The notes under the pieces: generated by a model
What the model was told of the DNA's origin: nothing
What the model saw: the letters and a program-made list of their open reading frames with translations, nothing else
Databases searched by the model: none
In this document: in pieces, positions 44,280 to 53,013 of the stretch
How the letters are laid out: each line of letters opens with the position of its first letter
How positions within the stretch are numbered: position 1 is the first letter of the stretch
Translations under genes and position numbers: made by a program
DNA from: Croceibacterium_B sp963783195
GTDB taxonomy: Bacteria > Pseudomonadota > Alphaproteobacteria > Sphingomonadales > Sphingomonadaceae
Reading direction: 5' to 3'
NCBI GenBank assembly: GCA_963783195.1
Contig: CAWAMV010000004.1
Span: 496,001-560,000, forward strand
Length of the DNA: 64,000 bases

Positions 44280-44954
44280 TTATTCGCCGCCTTGGCCGCC
44301 CGGGCCTTCGGCCAGCGCCATCTGCGGGGTGATCATGTAGGGCCGGGGATCGACCGGCGTACCGTCAACGCGGACCTCGTAGTGGAGGTGCGGGCCGGTC
44401 GAACGGCCAGTCGTGCCGACGTAGCCGATGAGATCGCCCTTCTGTACCTTGTCACCTTCATGGACGTTGTAGCCCGAGAGATGGCCGAAGCGGGTCTCCA
44501 TGTTGCCGCCGTGAGCGATCTCGATGAAATTGCCGTAGCCGCCGTACCACGAGGCCTTTTCCACCACGCCGTCGGCCGTGGCATAGACCGGGGTTCCGGT
44601 CGGCGCGGCGAGATCGATCCCGTCGTGCTTGCGACGTCCGCCGAGGACCGGGTGGGTGCGCATGCCGAAGCTGCTGGTCATGGTCGCCGCCGTCAGCGGC
44701 ATCGAGGAGGGCACCGACACGGTCTGGCGCGGCGCGGCGAGTGTGCCGGCGGGAGCCTCCGTCTGCTTCCAGCTGGCGAAGAGCTGGCTGAATTCCTTGT
44801 CACCGTTGCCGAGCGATCCGGTGACTTCGCCCTTCACTGCTCCCGACATTTGGGTGGCGGCGGCGGTTTCGTTGGCTGCCGCGGGGCTGGCTGCGATCGC
44901 CATGGCGGCGAAAGCGAGGCTGGTTGATACGCGGAGAGCGCGATTGATGAGCAT
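44280..44954 (-). CDS. M23 family metallopeptidase (LytM domain), exported
   Basis: 224 residues from ATG 44954. A signal peptide (about 1-27, ending PAAANE) leads to a linker and a LytM domain (about 95-205): MTSSFGMRTHPVLGGRRKHDG (residue stretch includes the first zinc His and, in HDGIDLAAP, the Asp) and the HLHYEVR motif (about 189-195) with the catalytic His pair. Such enzymes cut peptidoglycan cross-links or, when inactive, activate amidases; here the zinc residues are intact. It is periplasmic. A longer frame to 44999 lacks a sensible signal, so ATG 44954 is chosen. Confidence 0.9.
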   Translation of the reverse strand: MLINRALRVSTSLAFAAMAIAASPAAANETAAATQMSGAVKGEVTGSLGNGDKEFSQLFASWKQTEAPAGTLAAPRQTVSVPSSMPLTAATMTSSFGMRTHPVLGGRRKHDGIDLAAPTGTPVYATADGVVEKASWYGGYGNFIEIAHGGNMETRFGHLSGYNVHEGDKVQKGDLIGYVGTTGRSTGPHLHYEVRVDGTPVDPRPYMITPQMALAEGPGGQGGE

Positions 44955-45012
44955 GCGACCTAGTGTCCCGTCCAGTGTCCCGGTCCCCCGCATTCCCACG
45001 AGCGAACCCTTG

Positions 45013-45042
45013 TCCGGACCGTGCGGCCCGGAGATTTTTTTT
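45013..45042 (+). terminator. Terminator-like hairpin with eight T residues, no obvious upstream gene
   Basis: TCCGG-A-CCG / CGG-C-CCGGA forms an 8-bp stem with one A-C mismatch and a TG loop, followed by GA and TTTTTTTT on the plus strand. It lies upstream of the leftward M23 gene, where no rightward gene ends. It could stop antisense transcription coming through galU. Confidence 0.4.
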
Positions 45043-45102
45043 GAGATGGCCGGAACCCCCCGCCCGTCTCGTTGATTGAGGGTTTGACCGTGAAAGGGTT
45101 AA

Positions 45103-45882
45103 CTAGGCAATGCCGGCGTACCAATCGCGCGGTAAACCGCCTGCAAGACGCGCCGAGTCGTTGAATGGCGGCTTCAGACGTCCTGCAAAGTGTTTTCTCA
45201 CCAGCTTCAGCCATAATTCGCGCGGTGTTTCGTCGCGCGTGCGGCTCGTTTCGCGGAAGTGCTTGGCGCCGATCGCCACGTGGCGAATCTCGTCGTCAAG
45301 GATTCGTTGCAGGATTCGCGCCCCGTTTTCGTCTCCGATCGAGCGCACCCGTTCGAGTGTTGCGGGCGTCACGTCCAGTGCACGGGCCTCCAGCACCATC
45401 GGCACGATGGCCAGCCGCGCCGCTACGTCGTGGCGGGTTTCGTGTGACGCCTGCCACAGGCCGTGGTGGACCGGCAGCGCGCCGTAATGCGAGCCGAGCG
45501 TGCGCAGCTTTCGGGCGATGAGGGTGAAGTGCATCGCCTCGTCTGCCGCCACCGCAAGGAAGTCCGAGACGAAACGGGGTCCTTGCTCGGCTCCGAACCG
45601 GCCAGCCATGTCGAGCGCAAGGTCGATGGCGACGAATTCGATATGCGCCATCGAATGCCAGAGGGCGATGCGGTTCCTTTCCGAACCGCCTTTGCCGCGC
45701 CTGGGCATCTCGCGCGGGGGGCGGGTATCGAGCGCCGTCGGCCAAGCCGGCTCGTCGGGCATTTCGACATCGAACGCGAATGCCAGGCGTCCCAGACGCC
45801 AATCGCGCGCCACGGATCGCGCGGCCATGACCTTGGCCGCCGCCTCGCCGGTCAGCAGGGCGCCGCGGATCGCCGATGCCAC
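45103..45882 (-). CDS. DUF455-family ferritin-like protein
   Basis: 259 residues from GTG 45882, with AAGGAAAG at proper distance. The helical core carries carboxylate/His pairs: HSMAHIEFVAIDLALDM (about 79-95), AVAADEAMHFTLIARKL (about 113-129) and DDEIRHVAIGAKHF (about 204-217), the EX2H pattern of a di-iron ferritin-like fold. The family is linked to tRNA hydroxylases such as MiaE, but that function is unproven here. It sits 20 bp from bcp in the same direction. Confidence 0.85.
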   Translation of the reverse strand: MASAIRGALLTGEAAAKVMAARSVARDWRLGRLAFAFDVEMPDEPAWPTALDTRPPREMPRRGKGGSERNRIALWHSMAHIEFVAIDLALDMAGRFGAEQGPRFVSDFLAVAADEAMHFTLIARKLRTLGSHYGALPVHHGLWQASHETRHDVAARLAIVPMVLEARALDVTPATLERVRSIGDENGARILQRILDDEIRHVAIGAKHFRETSRTRDETPRELWLKLVRKHFAGRLKPPFNDSARLAGGLPRDWYAGIA

Positions 45883-45902
45883 GCCGGTTCTTTCCTTGTG
45901 CG

Positions 45903-46376
45903 TCACAGGGCTCGTGCAGCCTCCAGGACCTCGCCCGCATGGCCCTTGACCTTCACCTTGCGCCAGACCCGTGCGATCCTGCCCTGTTCGTCGACCAGGT
46001 AAGTCGTGCGGACCATGCCCATGTAGGTTCGTCCGTAGTTCTGTTTCTCGGCCCAGACGCCGAGCGCGTCCGACAGGCCGCCTTCTTCCCGATCGCTTGC
46101 CAGCGGGGCGACGAGGCCGTGCTTCTCGGCGAACCTGAGATGTTTCTTCGGCGGATCCTTGCTCACGCCGAGCAGCGCCGTGCCGGCCTTTTCGAATTCG
46201 CCGGCCAGCTCGGAGAAGTCCTTGTTCTCGGTCGTGCAGCCGGGCGTGTCGTCCTTTGGGTAGAAGAACAAGACCAGTTTGCGCCCCTTGAAGTCGCCGG
46301 GGCGGACGGTGCCGCCGTGGGGCGTTTCCATGGCGATATCGGGCAGGGTGTCGCCCACGTCGGGTAGGTCGCTCAT
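45903..46376 (-). CDS. bcp: Thioredoxin-dependent thiol peroxidase (Bcp/PrxQ)
   Basis: 157 residues. The PrxQ fold shows VLFFYPKDDTPGCTTENKDF (about 31-50) with the peroxidatic Cys at 43. The usual resolving Cys five residues later is absent (Asp-Phe-Ser here), so it may act as a 1-Cys enzyme. RTTYLVDEQGRIARVW (about 123-138) is also typical. It reduces hydroperoxides in the cytoplasm. Its ATG overlaps the glnE stop region by four bases. Confidence 0.93.
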   Translation of the reverse strand: MSDLPDVGDTLPDIAMETPHGGTVRPGDFKGRKLVLFFYPKDDTPGCTTENKDFSELAGEFEKAGTALLGVSKDPPKKHLRFAEKHGLVAPLASDREEGGLSDALGVWAEKQNYGRTYMGMVRTTYLVDEQGRIARVWRKVKVKGHAGEVLEAARAL

Positions 46377-49036
46377 TCGGGCGTCTCCAGTTTCTCGCCG
46401 AAAGTCTCGGCCCAGGTCTCGGCCACGCCTTGCCGCGCCTCGCGTACCGCTTGCAAGAGCGCGGCGAAATCATCTGCCCCGCAGGCCGCGGCGAGGGCTT
46501 CCCGAGCCGCGCCCGGCGGAGGATTGCCATCGGGCGTCAGCAGGCGCGACGCGATGAGCATGGAGGTCAATAGGTCATGCTGCGCCTTCAATGTGGGTGG
46601 AACGAGACCCTTGGCAGCAAGCTGCGCGATGGCCTCGCCGAGATCGGACGAGAAGCCGGTCCGCTCGCGCAACTGGAGGTAGTGGACGACGAATTCGCAA
46701 TCGACGAGCCCGCCGCGCTGCAGTTTCGCGTCCAGCGGACCGGTGGGCTGCTTATGTGCCGCCATCTCGGCCCGCATCTTGAGTACGTCGGTACGCAGCG
46801 TGTCCGGGTCGCGGTCGCGCATCAGGGTCTCGTCGATGATCGCCTGGAGCGCGGCGCGCGCCTGCGGTGGGCCGACGATGGGGCGGGCGCGGGTCAGCGC
46901 CATGTGCTCCCAGGTCCAGGCATCCTTGTGCTGGTATAGCGCGAAGCTATCGAAGCTCACAGCGAGAGGTCCTTGCGCGCCCTGCGGACGGAGCCGGGTG
47001 TCGACCTCGTAAAGCGCGCCGGCCGCAGTCGGCACGCTGAGTGCGGCGGTCACCCGCTGGCAGAGGCGGTTGTAGTATAGGGACGCGCTCAAGGGGCGTC
47101 CGCCATCCGATTCGATGCCGATGCCGCCGGTGAAAAGATAGATGACGTCGAGATCCGAGGCGTGGGTCAGCACGCCCCCGCCGAACCGGCCCAGCCCGAG
47201 AACGACGAGGTCGCTGCCCGGTATGCGGCCATGAATGCGGGCGAATTCCTCGGTCGCTGCCGCTGCGCCGACCTCAAACGCCGCTTCGGCCACCCGCGCA
47301 AGGCCGGCGCCGATCGCAACCGGGGCGTGCCTCGCTTCGACGAGTTGCACACCAAGCGAGAAGCGCTCTTCGGCGACGACGCGCCGGATCGCATCGAGCC
47401 GCTGTTCGTAATCGCTGCCTCCGGCGTCGCGCATCCGCTCGGCCAGCTCGTCGACCGCCTCTGGCAGGTCGAGAGCGCTGGCGTCGATCAGCGCGTCGAG
47501 CAGCTCCGGCTGGCGACCCAGTTCCTCGGCGAGCGGCTGGGCGAGGGTAACGACGCGCAGGACCTGGTCGAGCAGTCCCGGGCGCGCTTCGAACAGACGA
47601 AACAGGTTGATTGCGGTCGGTACGCGCTCGACCACGCTCTCCAGACGCACCAGCGCGCGGTCCGGTTCGGGCGCGGCGGCGAGCGCCTCGGCCAACCTGG
47701 GGCGCAAGGCCGCGAAGGCGGCACGCGCCTCGGGCCCGCGCAGCGTGCGCATGGTCTCGCGCCAGCGGTCCAGCCTTTCGTCGATTGCACTCGCCTGCTC
47801 GGAGGGGACGGCTGGCGGGCCGGCGCGTTCCTCTGCGGTGCCGAGCAGCGCGTCGTAGCGCAGCGCAACCTCGCGGGTGACGCCGGTGAGTTCCTCCAGC
47901 AGCGCATCTGCGCTTTCCATCCCGTCGAGCCGGGCGACGTTCTCTATCCCCGCCATATCGCCCGGCAGCGAGTGCGTTTGCCGGTCATTGATCATCTGCA
48001 GGCGGTGTTCGACGGTTCGCAGCCGGTCGTAGGACTCGCCCAGCAGCACCGCGTCCTCGCCGCGGACGATGCCCTCCGCGGCGAGCGCGTCGAGCGTCGC
48101 TCGCACCCCCCGCTGGCGCAAGGCAGGGTGACGGCCGCCGTGGATCAGCTGGTGAGTCTGGGCGAAGAACTCGACTTCGCGGATTCCCCCGCGGCCCTGC
48201 TTGAGGTTGTAGCCCGGCCCGGGTTCCTTCGGTCCGGCGTGGGTGTCCCGGATGCGTGCGGTCAGGCGGCGGATTTCCTCGATCGCGGTGAAGTCGAGGC
48301 TGCGGCGCCAGACAAACGGCTTGATGGCCTCAAGGAAGCGCTCGCCCGCCGCGATATCCCCCGCGCAGGCGCGCGCGCGGATGAAGGCAGCCCGCTCCCA
48401 TGCCAGCGCGGAGCTCTCGTAGTGCGACAGCGCGCCGGCAAACGGGATGGCCAGCGGGCTGACTTCCGACGCCGGGCGTAGCCGCAGGTCGACACGGAAG
48501 ACATAGCCTTCGGCCGTTTGCTGGGTCAGCAGCTCCACGATCGTGCGGGCGTAGCGTTGCGCCGCCTCGCCCGGCTCGTCACGCTCGCGACGCGGCAAAG
48601 TCGCGGGATCGAACAGCAGGATGGGATCGATGTCGGAGCTGAAGTTGAGTTCCCCGGCTCCATGCTTGCCCAGCGCCAGCGCGGTGAACCCGGCGGGCTC
48701 GGATTCCGGGACCCGGCGGCGGATCGCCTCGGCAATGGAGGCATCGAGCGCGCGATCGGCGAAGGCCGAAAGTTCACCGGTCACCCGGGAAAGCGGGAAG
48801 GCTCCGGCGAGGTCGCCGATCGCCAGCGTCAGCGCAAGGCCGAGCCGCTCGCGGCGCAAGGCAACATCCACCTGTTCGGCGGCAGAACGGGCTGCATCGA
48901 GCGCTTCATTCGCACGTCCCTTCGCCAGGAGAGCGGCGATTTCCGGCCTTCGATCAAGTGCCTGGGCGAGAAACGGGGCATGTTCACGCGCCCGGTCCAG
49001 AGCGCCCTTCCAGTTCGCTTCGCCTTGTCTCGTCAT
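46373..49036 (-). CDS. glnE: Bifunctional glutamine synthetase adenylyltransferase/adenylyl-removing enzyme
   Basis: 887 residues from ATG 49036. GlnE adds or removes AMP on glutamine synthetase according to nitrogen status. Both nucleotidyltransferase cores are visible: GELNFSSDIDPILLFD (about 128-143; note Pro where Leu is usual) and GLGRFGGGVLTHASDLDVIYL (about 615-635). Between them lies the helical domain with GRGGIREVEFFAQTHQL. The longer frame to 49345 has no conserved sequence. bcp and DUF455 follow downstream in the same direction. Together with gltBD and NAD-GDH it forms a nitrogen theme. Confidence 0.94.
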   Translation of the reverse strand: MTRQGEANWKGALDRAREHAPFLAQALDRRPEIAALLAKGRANEALDAARSAAEQVDVALRRERLGLALTLAIGDLAGAFPLSRVTGELSAFADRALDASIAEAIRRRVPESEPAGFTALALGKHGAGELNFSSDIDPILLFDPATLPRRERDEPGEAAQRYARTIVELLTQQTAEGYVFRVDLRLRPASEVSPLAIPFAGALSHYESSALAWERAAFIRARACAGDIAAGERFLEAIKPFVWRRSLDFTAIEEIRRLTARIRDTHAGPKEPGPGYNLKQGRGGIREVEFFAQTHQLIHGGRHPALRQRGVRATLDALAAEGIVRGEDAVLLGESYDRLRTVEHRLQMINDRQTHSLPGDMAGIENVARLDGMESADALLEELTGVTREVALRYDALLGTAEERAGPPAVPSEQASAIDERLDRWRETMRTLRGPEARAAFAALRPRLAEALAAAPEPDRALVRLESVVERVPTAINLFRLFEARPGLLDQVLRVVTLAQPLAEELGRQPELLDALIDASALDLPEAVDELAERMRDAGGSDYEQRLDAIRRVVAEERFSLGVQLVEARHAPVAIGAGLARVAEAAFEVGAAAATEEFARIHGRIPGSDLVVLGLGRFGGGVLTHASDLDVIYLFTGGIGIESDGGRPLSASLYYNRLCQRVTAALSVPTAAGALYEVDTRLRPQGAQGPLAVSFDSFALYQHKDAWTWEHMALTRARPIVGPPQARAALQAIIDETLMRDRDPDTLRTDVLKMRAEMAAHKQPTGPLDAKLQRGGLVDCEFVVHYLQLRERTGFSSDLGEAIAQLAAKGLVPPTLKAQHDLLTSMLIASRLLTPDGNPPPGAAREALAAACGADDFAALLQAVREARQGVAETWAETFGEKLETPE

Positions 49037-49112
49037 TGCTTTCCACCTGCATGGCAGCGCCGCGCGGAGCAAGCCGCTTGTCGCGCAGACCCGGCTTTGC
49101 CAAGGGAAAACG

Positions 49113-50777
49113 ATGCTCCGGTATCCTGTCGGCGCGCTCTTGTGCGCGTTCTCTCTCTCGGCATGTGTCACCGTCCCCTCGGTCGTGCCAGTCGCGCCCG
49201 AAATCTCCCTGGCGACTCTGCAGACCGTTACGGAGACGCTCGCCTCCGACGCATTCCAAGGGCGGGAACCGGGCACGCCGGGCGAGGAAAAGACGCTCGC
49301 GTTCATGGTCGAACAGTTCAAGCGCGCTGGCCTGACACCGGGCAACCACGGCTCGTGGTTCCAGCAAGTCCCCCTGGTTGAGCTGACGACCGAGAATGCC
49401 GGGGCGTTGAAAATTACAGGCGCTGCCGCACAAATGGCGTTCGATTACCGCACCGACTGGGTCGGCGTGACCTACCGCGAGGTACCGCACATTTCGCTTG
49501 CGGACAGCGAGCTGGTCTTCGTCGGCTACGGCGTCGTCGCTCCCGAGAAAGGCTGGAACGACTACGCCGGCATCGACATGCGGGGGAAGACCGCGGTCAT
49601 CCTCGTCAACGATCCCGACTGGAGGCTGGAGGGCACCGAAGGCCCCTTCAACGGCCGGGCGATGACCTATTATGGCCGCTGGACCTACAAGTACGAGGAA
49701 GCCGCGCGGCAGGGCGCGGCAGGCGCGCTTCTCGTCCATGACACCTTCCCGGCCGCCTATGGCTGGAACGTGGTGGAAAGCTCTTGGACCGGCCCGCAGT
49801 CGCGTGCCCGAACCGCGGATGGCGGGGCCGACCAGACCAAGGTCAACGCCTGGATCCAGCAGGACATGGCCAAGGCCATCGCCGCCGCGGCGAGCAGGGA
49901 CTGGGCGCAGATGGTCGCCGCTGCCGAAACGCCGGGCTTTCGCCCCGTCCCCTTGGGGCTGACCGCGAGCGTCGAGTTCGACAACACCGTGAGGCCCTAT
50001 GCCTCGAAGAACGTCGTGGGCGTGTTGGCCGGGCGCGAGCGACCCGACGAGTACGTCGTCCACACGGCGCACTGGGACCACCTCGGCCGGTGCACGCCCA
50101 ACGAGGCGGGCGACGACATCTGCAACGGCGCGATCGACAACGCTGCGGGCAGTGCTGCGCTCGTCGCACTGGCGCGAAGCCCACGCCAGGGCCGGCCCGG
50201 CCGCGCGCAGCCTCGTCTTCCTCTCGCTGACCGCCGAGGAGCAGGGGCTGCTCGGCTCCGAATGGTACGCGGCAAACCCCGTCTATCCCGCTCGACCGCA
50301 CGGTCGGCGGGCTGAACTTCGACGGTGCAGCGCTGGGCGGCGCGGCGCAGGACGTCACGGTGATCGGCCAAGGGCAAGAGCCAGCTCGACGCGGTGCTGG
50401 CGCGCAACCTGGCGAAAGTGGGCCGACGCGTTTCGCCCGACCCGGCGCCGCAGGCCGGATACTATTATCGTTCCGATCACTTCAGCCTCGCGAAGCGCGG
50501 GGTGCCGATGTTCAACCTGAAGGCCGGGGAAGACCTGCTCGTGGGCGGCGCCGCGGCGGGCAGGAAATGGGCGACCGAATACCGCGCCCCGCGCTATCAC
50601 AGCCCCGACGATGAATACGACGAAGCGTGGGACTGGTCGGGGTTCGTCGCCGACCTGCAACTGTCCTATCTTCTCGGCCGCGATCTTGCCAATAGCCGCG
50701 AATGGCCCAACTGGTTGCCGGGCGACGAATTTCGCGCGGTGCGGGACAAGGCCTGCGCCGCCCCCGGAGGATGCTGA
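49113..50777 (+). CDS. M28 family metallopeptidase, lipoprotein (frame broken three times)
   Basis: About 553 residues after removing extra bases near 50173, 50288 and 50369; the region is exactly 3n, as expected with three insertions. The N-terminus has a signal with LSACV lipobox. A PA-type insert (about 120-200) precedes the catalytic part: THTAHWDHLGR-like VVHTAHWDHLG (zinc His and Asp), NGAIDNAAGSA (bridging Asp), LTAEEQGLLGS (catalytic Glu) and YHSPDDEY (last His). All metal ligands are present, so an active aminopeptidase in the periplasm or outer membrane is likely. It ends 2 bp before the agmatine deiminase GTG. Confidence 0.85.
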
Positions 50778-50779
50778 CA

Positions 50780-51800
50780 GTGAGCCTTACCCTGCCGATG
50801 CCCGCCGAGTTCGCCCCGCAGGACTGGGTGTGGATCGCCTTCCCGCACCGCGCCGACCTGTGGGAGGAATTCACTGTCCCGGCGCAGCAGCAGATCGCTG
50901 CCTATGCCAACGCCGTCGCGGAGACGGGACAGCAGGTGCGGCTGGTCGTGCACGACGCGGCCAACGAGGCGCGGGCGAAGGAGCTCGTCTCCGCCGCGGT
51001 CGAGCTCGAACGCCACCCCTATGGAGACATCTGGCTGCGCGACACCGGACCGATCGTGCTGTTCGACGAGGCGGGCCAGCGCTTCGCCCGCCGCTTCCGC
51101 TTCAATGGCTGGGGTGGCAAGTACGATGACATGGAAGGCGACCAGGAGGTCGGCGAGTCGCTCGCCCGCGCGGCGGGGCTCGATCGTGGTTTTCTCGGAC
51201 TGGGTGCTCGAGGGCGGGGCGATCGACAGCGACGGCACCGGGCTCGTGGTTACCACCGAGCAGTGCCTGCTCAATCCCAACCGCAATCCCGGCCTGTCGA
51301 AGGCAGAGATCGAGGCGCTGCTGAAGGCGGACCTCGGCTTCGATCGCGTGCTATGGCTCGGGCAGGGGCTGGCGTGCGATCACACCGACGGCCACGTCGA
51401 CAATCTCGCCCGCTTCGTCGCCCCCAACACGCTGGCGATCCCGCTGCCGACAGGACCGGACGATCCCAACGCTGCCGTCTACGAGGATGCCCGTGCCCGC
51501 GCGCGCGATTTCGGAGTGAAGGTCGTCGACGTGCCGTCGCCCGGCCTTGGTGGAGGCTGCCGACGACGTAGAGCCGGCGAGCTACATGAACTTCGCGATC
51601 TGCAACGACATCGTCGTCGTGCCGACTTACGGCACGTTCACGATGCCGATGGGGTGGCGGCGATCGGCGCGCTCTTTCCGGACCGTGCCGCAGTGGGCAT
51701 CCCGGCCGACGCCGTGCTTTCGGGCGGCGGCAGCTTTCACTGCGCCAGCCAGCATGCCCCGGCCTTGCCCGCTACCGGAGCCGCGGGCACAAGCCGCTAG
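50780..51800 (+). CDS. aguA: Agmatine deiminase/peptidylarginine-deiminase family protein (frame broken three times)
   Basis: About 339 residues after correction of two insertions (near 51180 and 51547) and one deletion (near 51640). The enzyme converts agmatine to N-carbamoylputrescine. Visible are WIAFPHRADLWE (about 14-25), DIWLRDTGPIV (about 82-92), FSDWVLEGGAID, CDHTDGHVDN with the catalytic His, CNDIVVVPTYG and GGGSFHCASQ with the nucleophilic Cys near the end. GGAGG nine bases before GTG 50780 supports this start over ATG 50771. The frame breaks resemble those in the peptidase gene just upstream. Confidence 0.87.
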
Positions 51801-51819
51801 GCACGACGAAAGGATGGCA

Positions 51820-52830
51820 ATGTCTTCAACCGCTCCCGTTCCGGTCCTCGTAACGGGCGGCGCCGGGTACATCGGCAGTCACGCCGTGCTGGCCCTGGTC
51901 GACAGGGGATGGCCGGTGGCGGTGATCGACAACCTGTCGACCGGCTTTCGGTTCGCCGTGCCAGACGGCGTGCCGTTCTACGAGGGCGACATTGCCGATG
52001 CGGGACTGCTCGCAAGGATCTTTGCCGAGCAAGGCACGCGCGCCATCATGCATTTTGCCGGTTCGATCGTGGTGCCGGAGTCGGTCGAAAAGCCGCTCGA
52101 GTACTACGAGAACAACACGGTCAAGAGCCGCGCCCTTATCGCGGCCGCGGTCGAGCACGGGCTCGGCCACTTCATTTTCTCCAGCACCGCGGCGACTTAC
52201 GGCATGCCGGACGAGACCCCCGTTCGCGAGGATTGCCCGCAGGCGCCAATCAACCCCTACGGCTGGTCGAAGCTGATGACCGAGCAGATGCTGATCGATA
52301 CCGCCGCGGCGCACCCGATCAACTTCTGCGCCTTGCGCTATTTCAACGTGGCGGGGGCCGATCCGCAAGTGCGGACGGGCCAGTCGACCGCGGGCGCGAC
52401 GCACCTGATCAAGGTCGCGGTCGAGGCGGCGCTGGGCATGCGCGATCATGTGTCGGTGTTCGGCACTGATTTTGATACGCCGGACGGCACCGGAGTGCGC
52501 GATTACATCCACGTGTCCGACCTCGCCGAGGCTCACGTGCTCGCGCTCGAACACCTCGTCGCCAATTCGCATGCTTCGCTGATAATGAACTGCGGCTACG
52601 GCCGCGGATTCTCGGTCCTGGAAGTGCTCGACGCCGTAGAACGCGTGACGAACCAGGCGATCGAACGTCGGACGGGTCCGCGCCGGGCCGGCGATCCGGA
52701 CTCGCTGGTATCCGATCCCTCGCTCCTAAAGGCCACCCTGCCCTGGCAGCCCAGGCACGATGATCTCGAGGAGATCGTCACCCATGCGCTGGCGTGGGAA
52801 CGTCGGCTCTGCGAAATCCGTGGTCTCTGA
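51820..52830 (+). CDS. galE: UDP-glucose 4-epimerase
   Basis: 336 residues from ATG 51820; an ATG six bases earlier is too close to the AAAGG ribosome site. VLVTGGAGYIGSHAVL (about 8-23) binds NAD, FSSTAATYG (about 123-131) holds the catalytic Ser/Thr, and NPYGWSKLM (about 148-156) the Tyr-x3-Lys pair (with Trp inside). DGTGVRDYIHVSDLAEAH (about 225-242) is typical GalE. It interconverts UDP-glucose and UDP-galactose and would supply precursors for the glycan loci together with galU. Confidence 0.94.
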   Translation: MSSTAPVPVLVTGGAGYIGSHAVLALVDRGWPVAVIDNLSTGFRFAVPDGVPFYEGDIADAGLLARIFAEQGTRAIMHFAGSIVVPESVEKPLEYYENNTVKSRALIAAAVEHGLGHFIFSSTAATYGMPDETPVREDCPQAPINPYGWSKLMTEQMLIDTAAAHPINFCALRYFNVAGADPQVRTGQSTAGATHLIKVAVEAALGMRDHVSVFGTDFDTPDGTGVRDYIHVSDLAEAHVLALEHLVANSHASLIMNCGYGRGFSVLEVLDAVERVTNQAIERRTGPRRAGDPDSLVSDPSLLKATLPWQPRHDDLEEIVTHALAWERRLCEIRGL

Positions 52831-52874
52831 GCGATCTTAACTGTTGATTAGGATCATGCGCCGACATTCGGAGA

Positions 52875-52997
52875 ATGGCCAAAGCGATCACCCTTGCTCG
52901 GGATCTGTCCTTTCGTTCCGCAGAAGCGGCGCGCGCGGTGATCGTCATCGGATGTGCCGTGGCGCTGATTGCCGCCGGGCAGGCGTTTCCTTTCTAA
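52875..52997 (+). CDS. Possible 40-residue membrane peptide
   Basis: The frame reads MAKAITLARDLSFRSAEAAR, then one hydrophobic segment (about 21-37, VIVIGCAVALIAAG) and ends FPF. It follows galE by 44 bp and has GGAG four bases before ATG 52875. Composition (basic start, single helix) is peptide-like rather than random, but the ribosome site is tight and no family is recognised. A chance frame is the alternative. Confidence 0.4.
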   Translation: MAKAITLARDLSFRSAEAARAVIVIGCAVALIAAGQAFPF

Positions 52998-53013
52998 GGC
53001 AACTTCGACCGGG

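Noticed and set aside
51547..52830. A 427-codon frame seeming to fuse agmatine deiminase to galE
   Set aside because: The first about 90 codons are a piece of aguA in a shifted frame plus non-coding sequence. galE has its own ribosome site and ATG at 51820.
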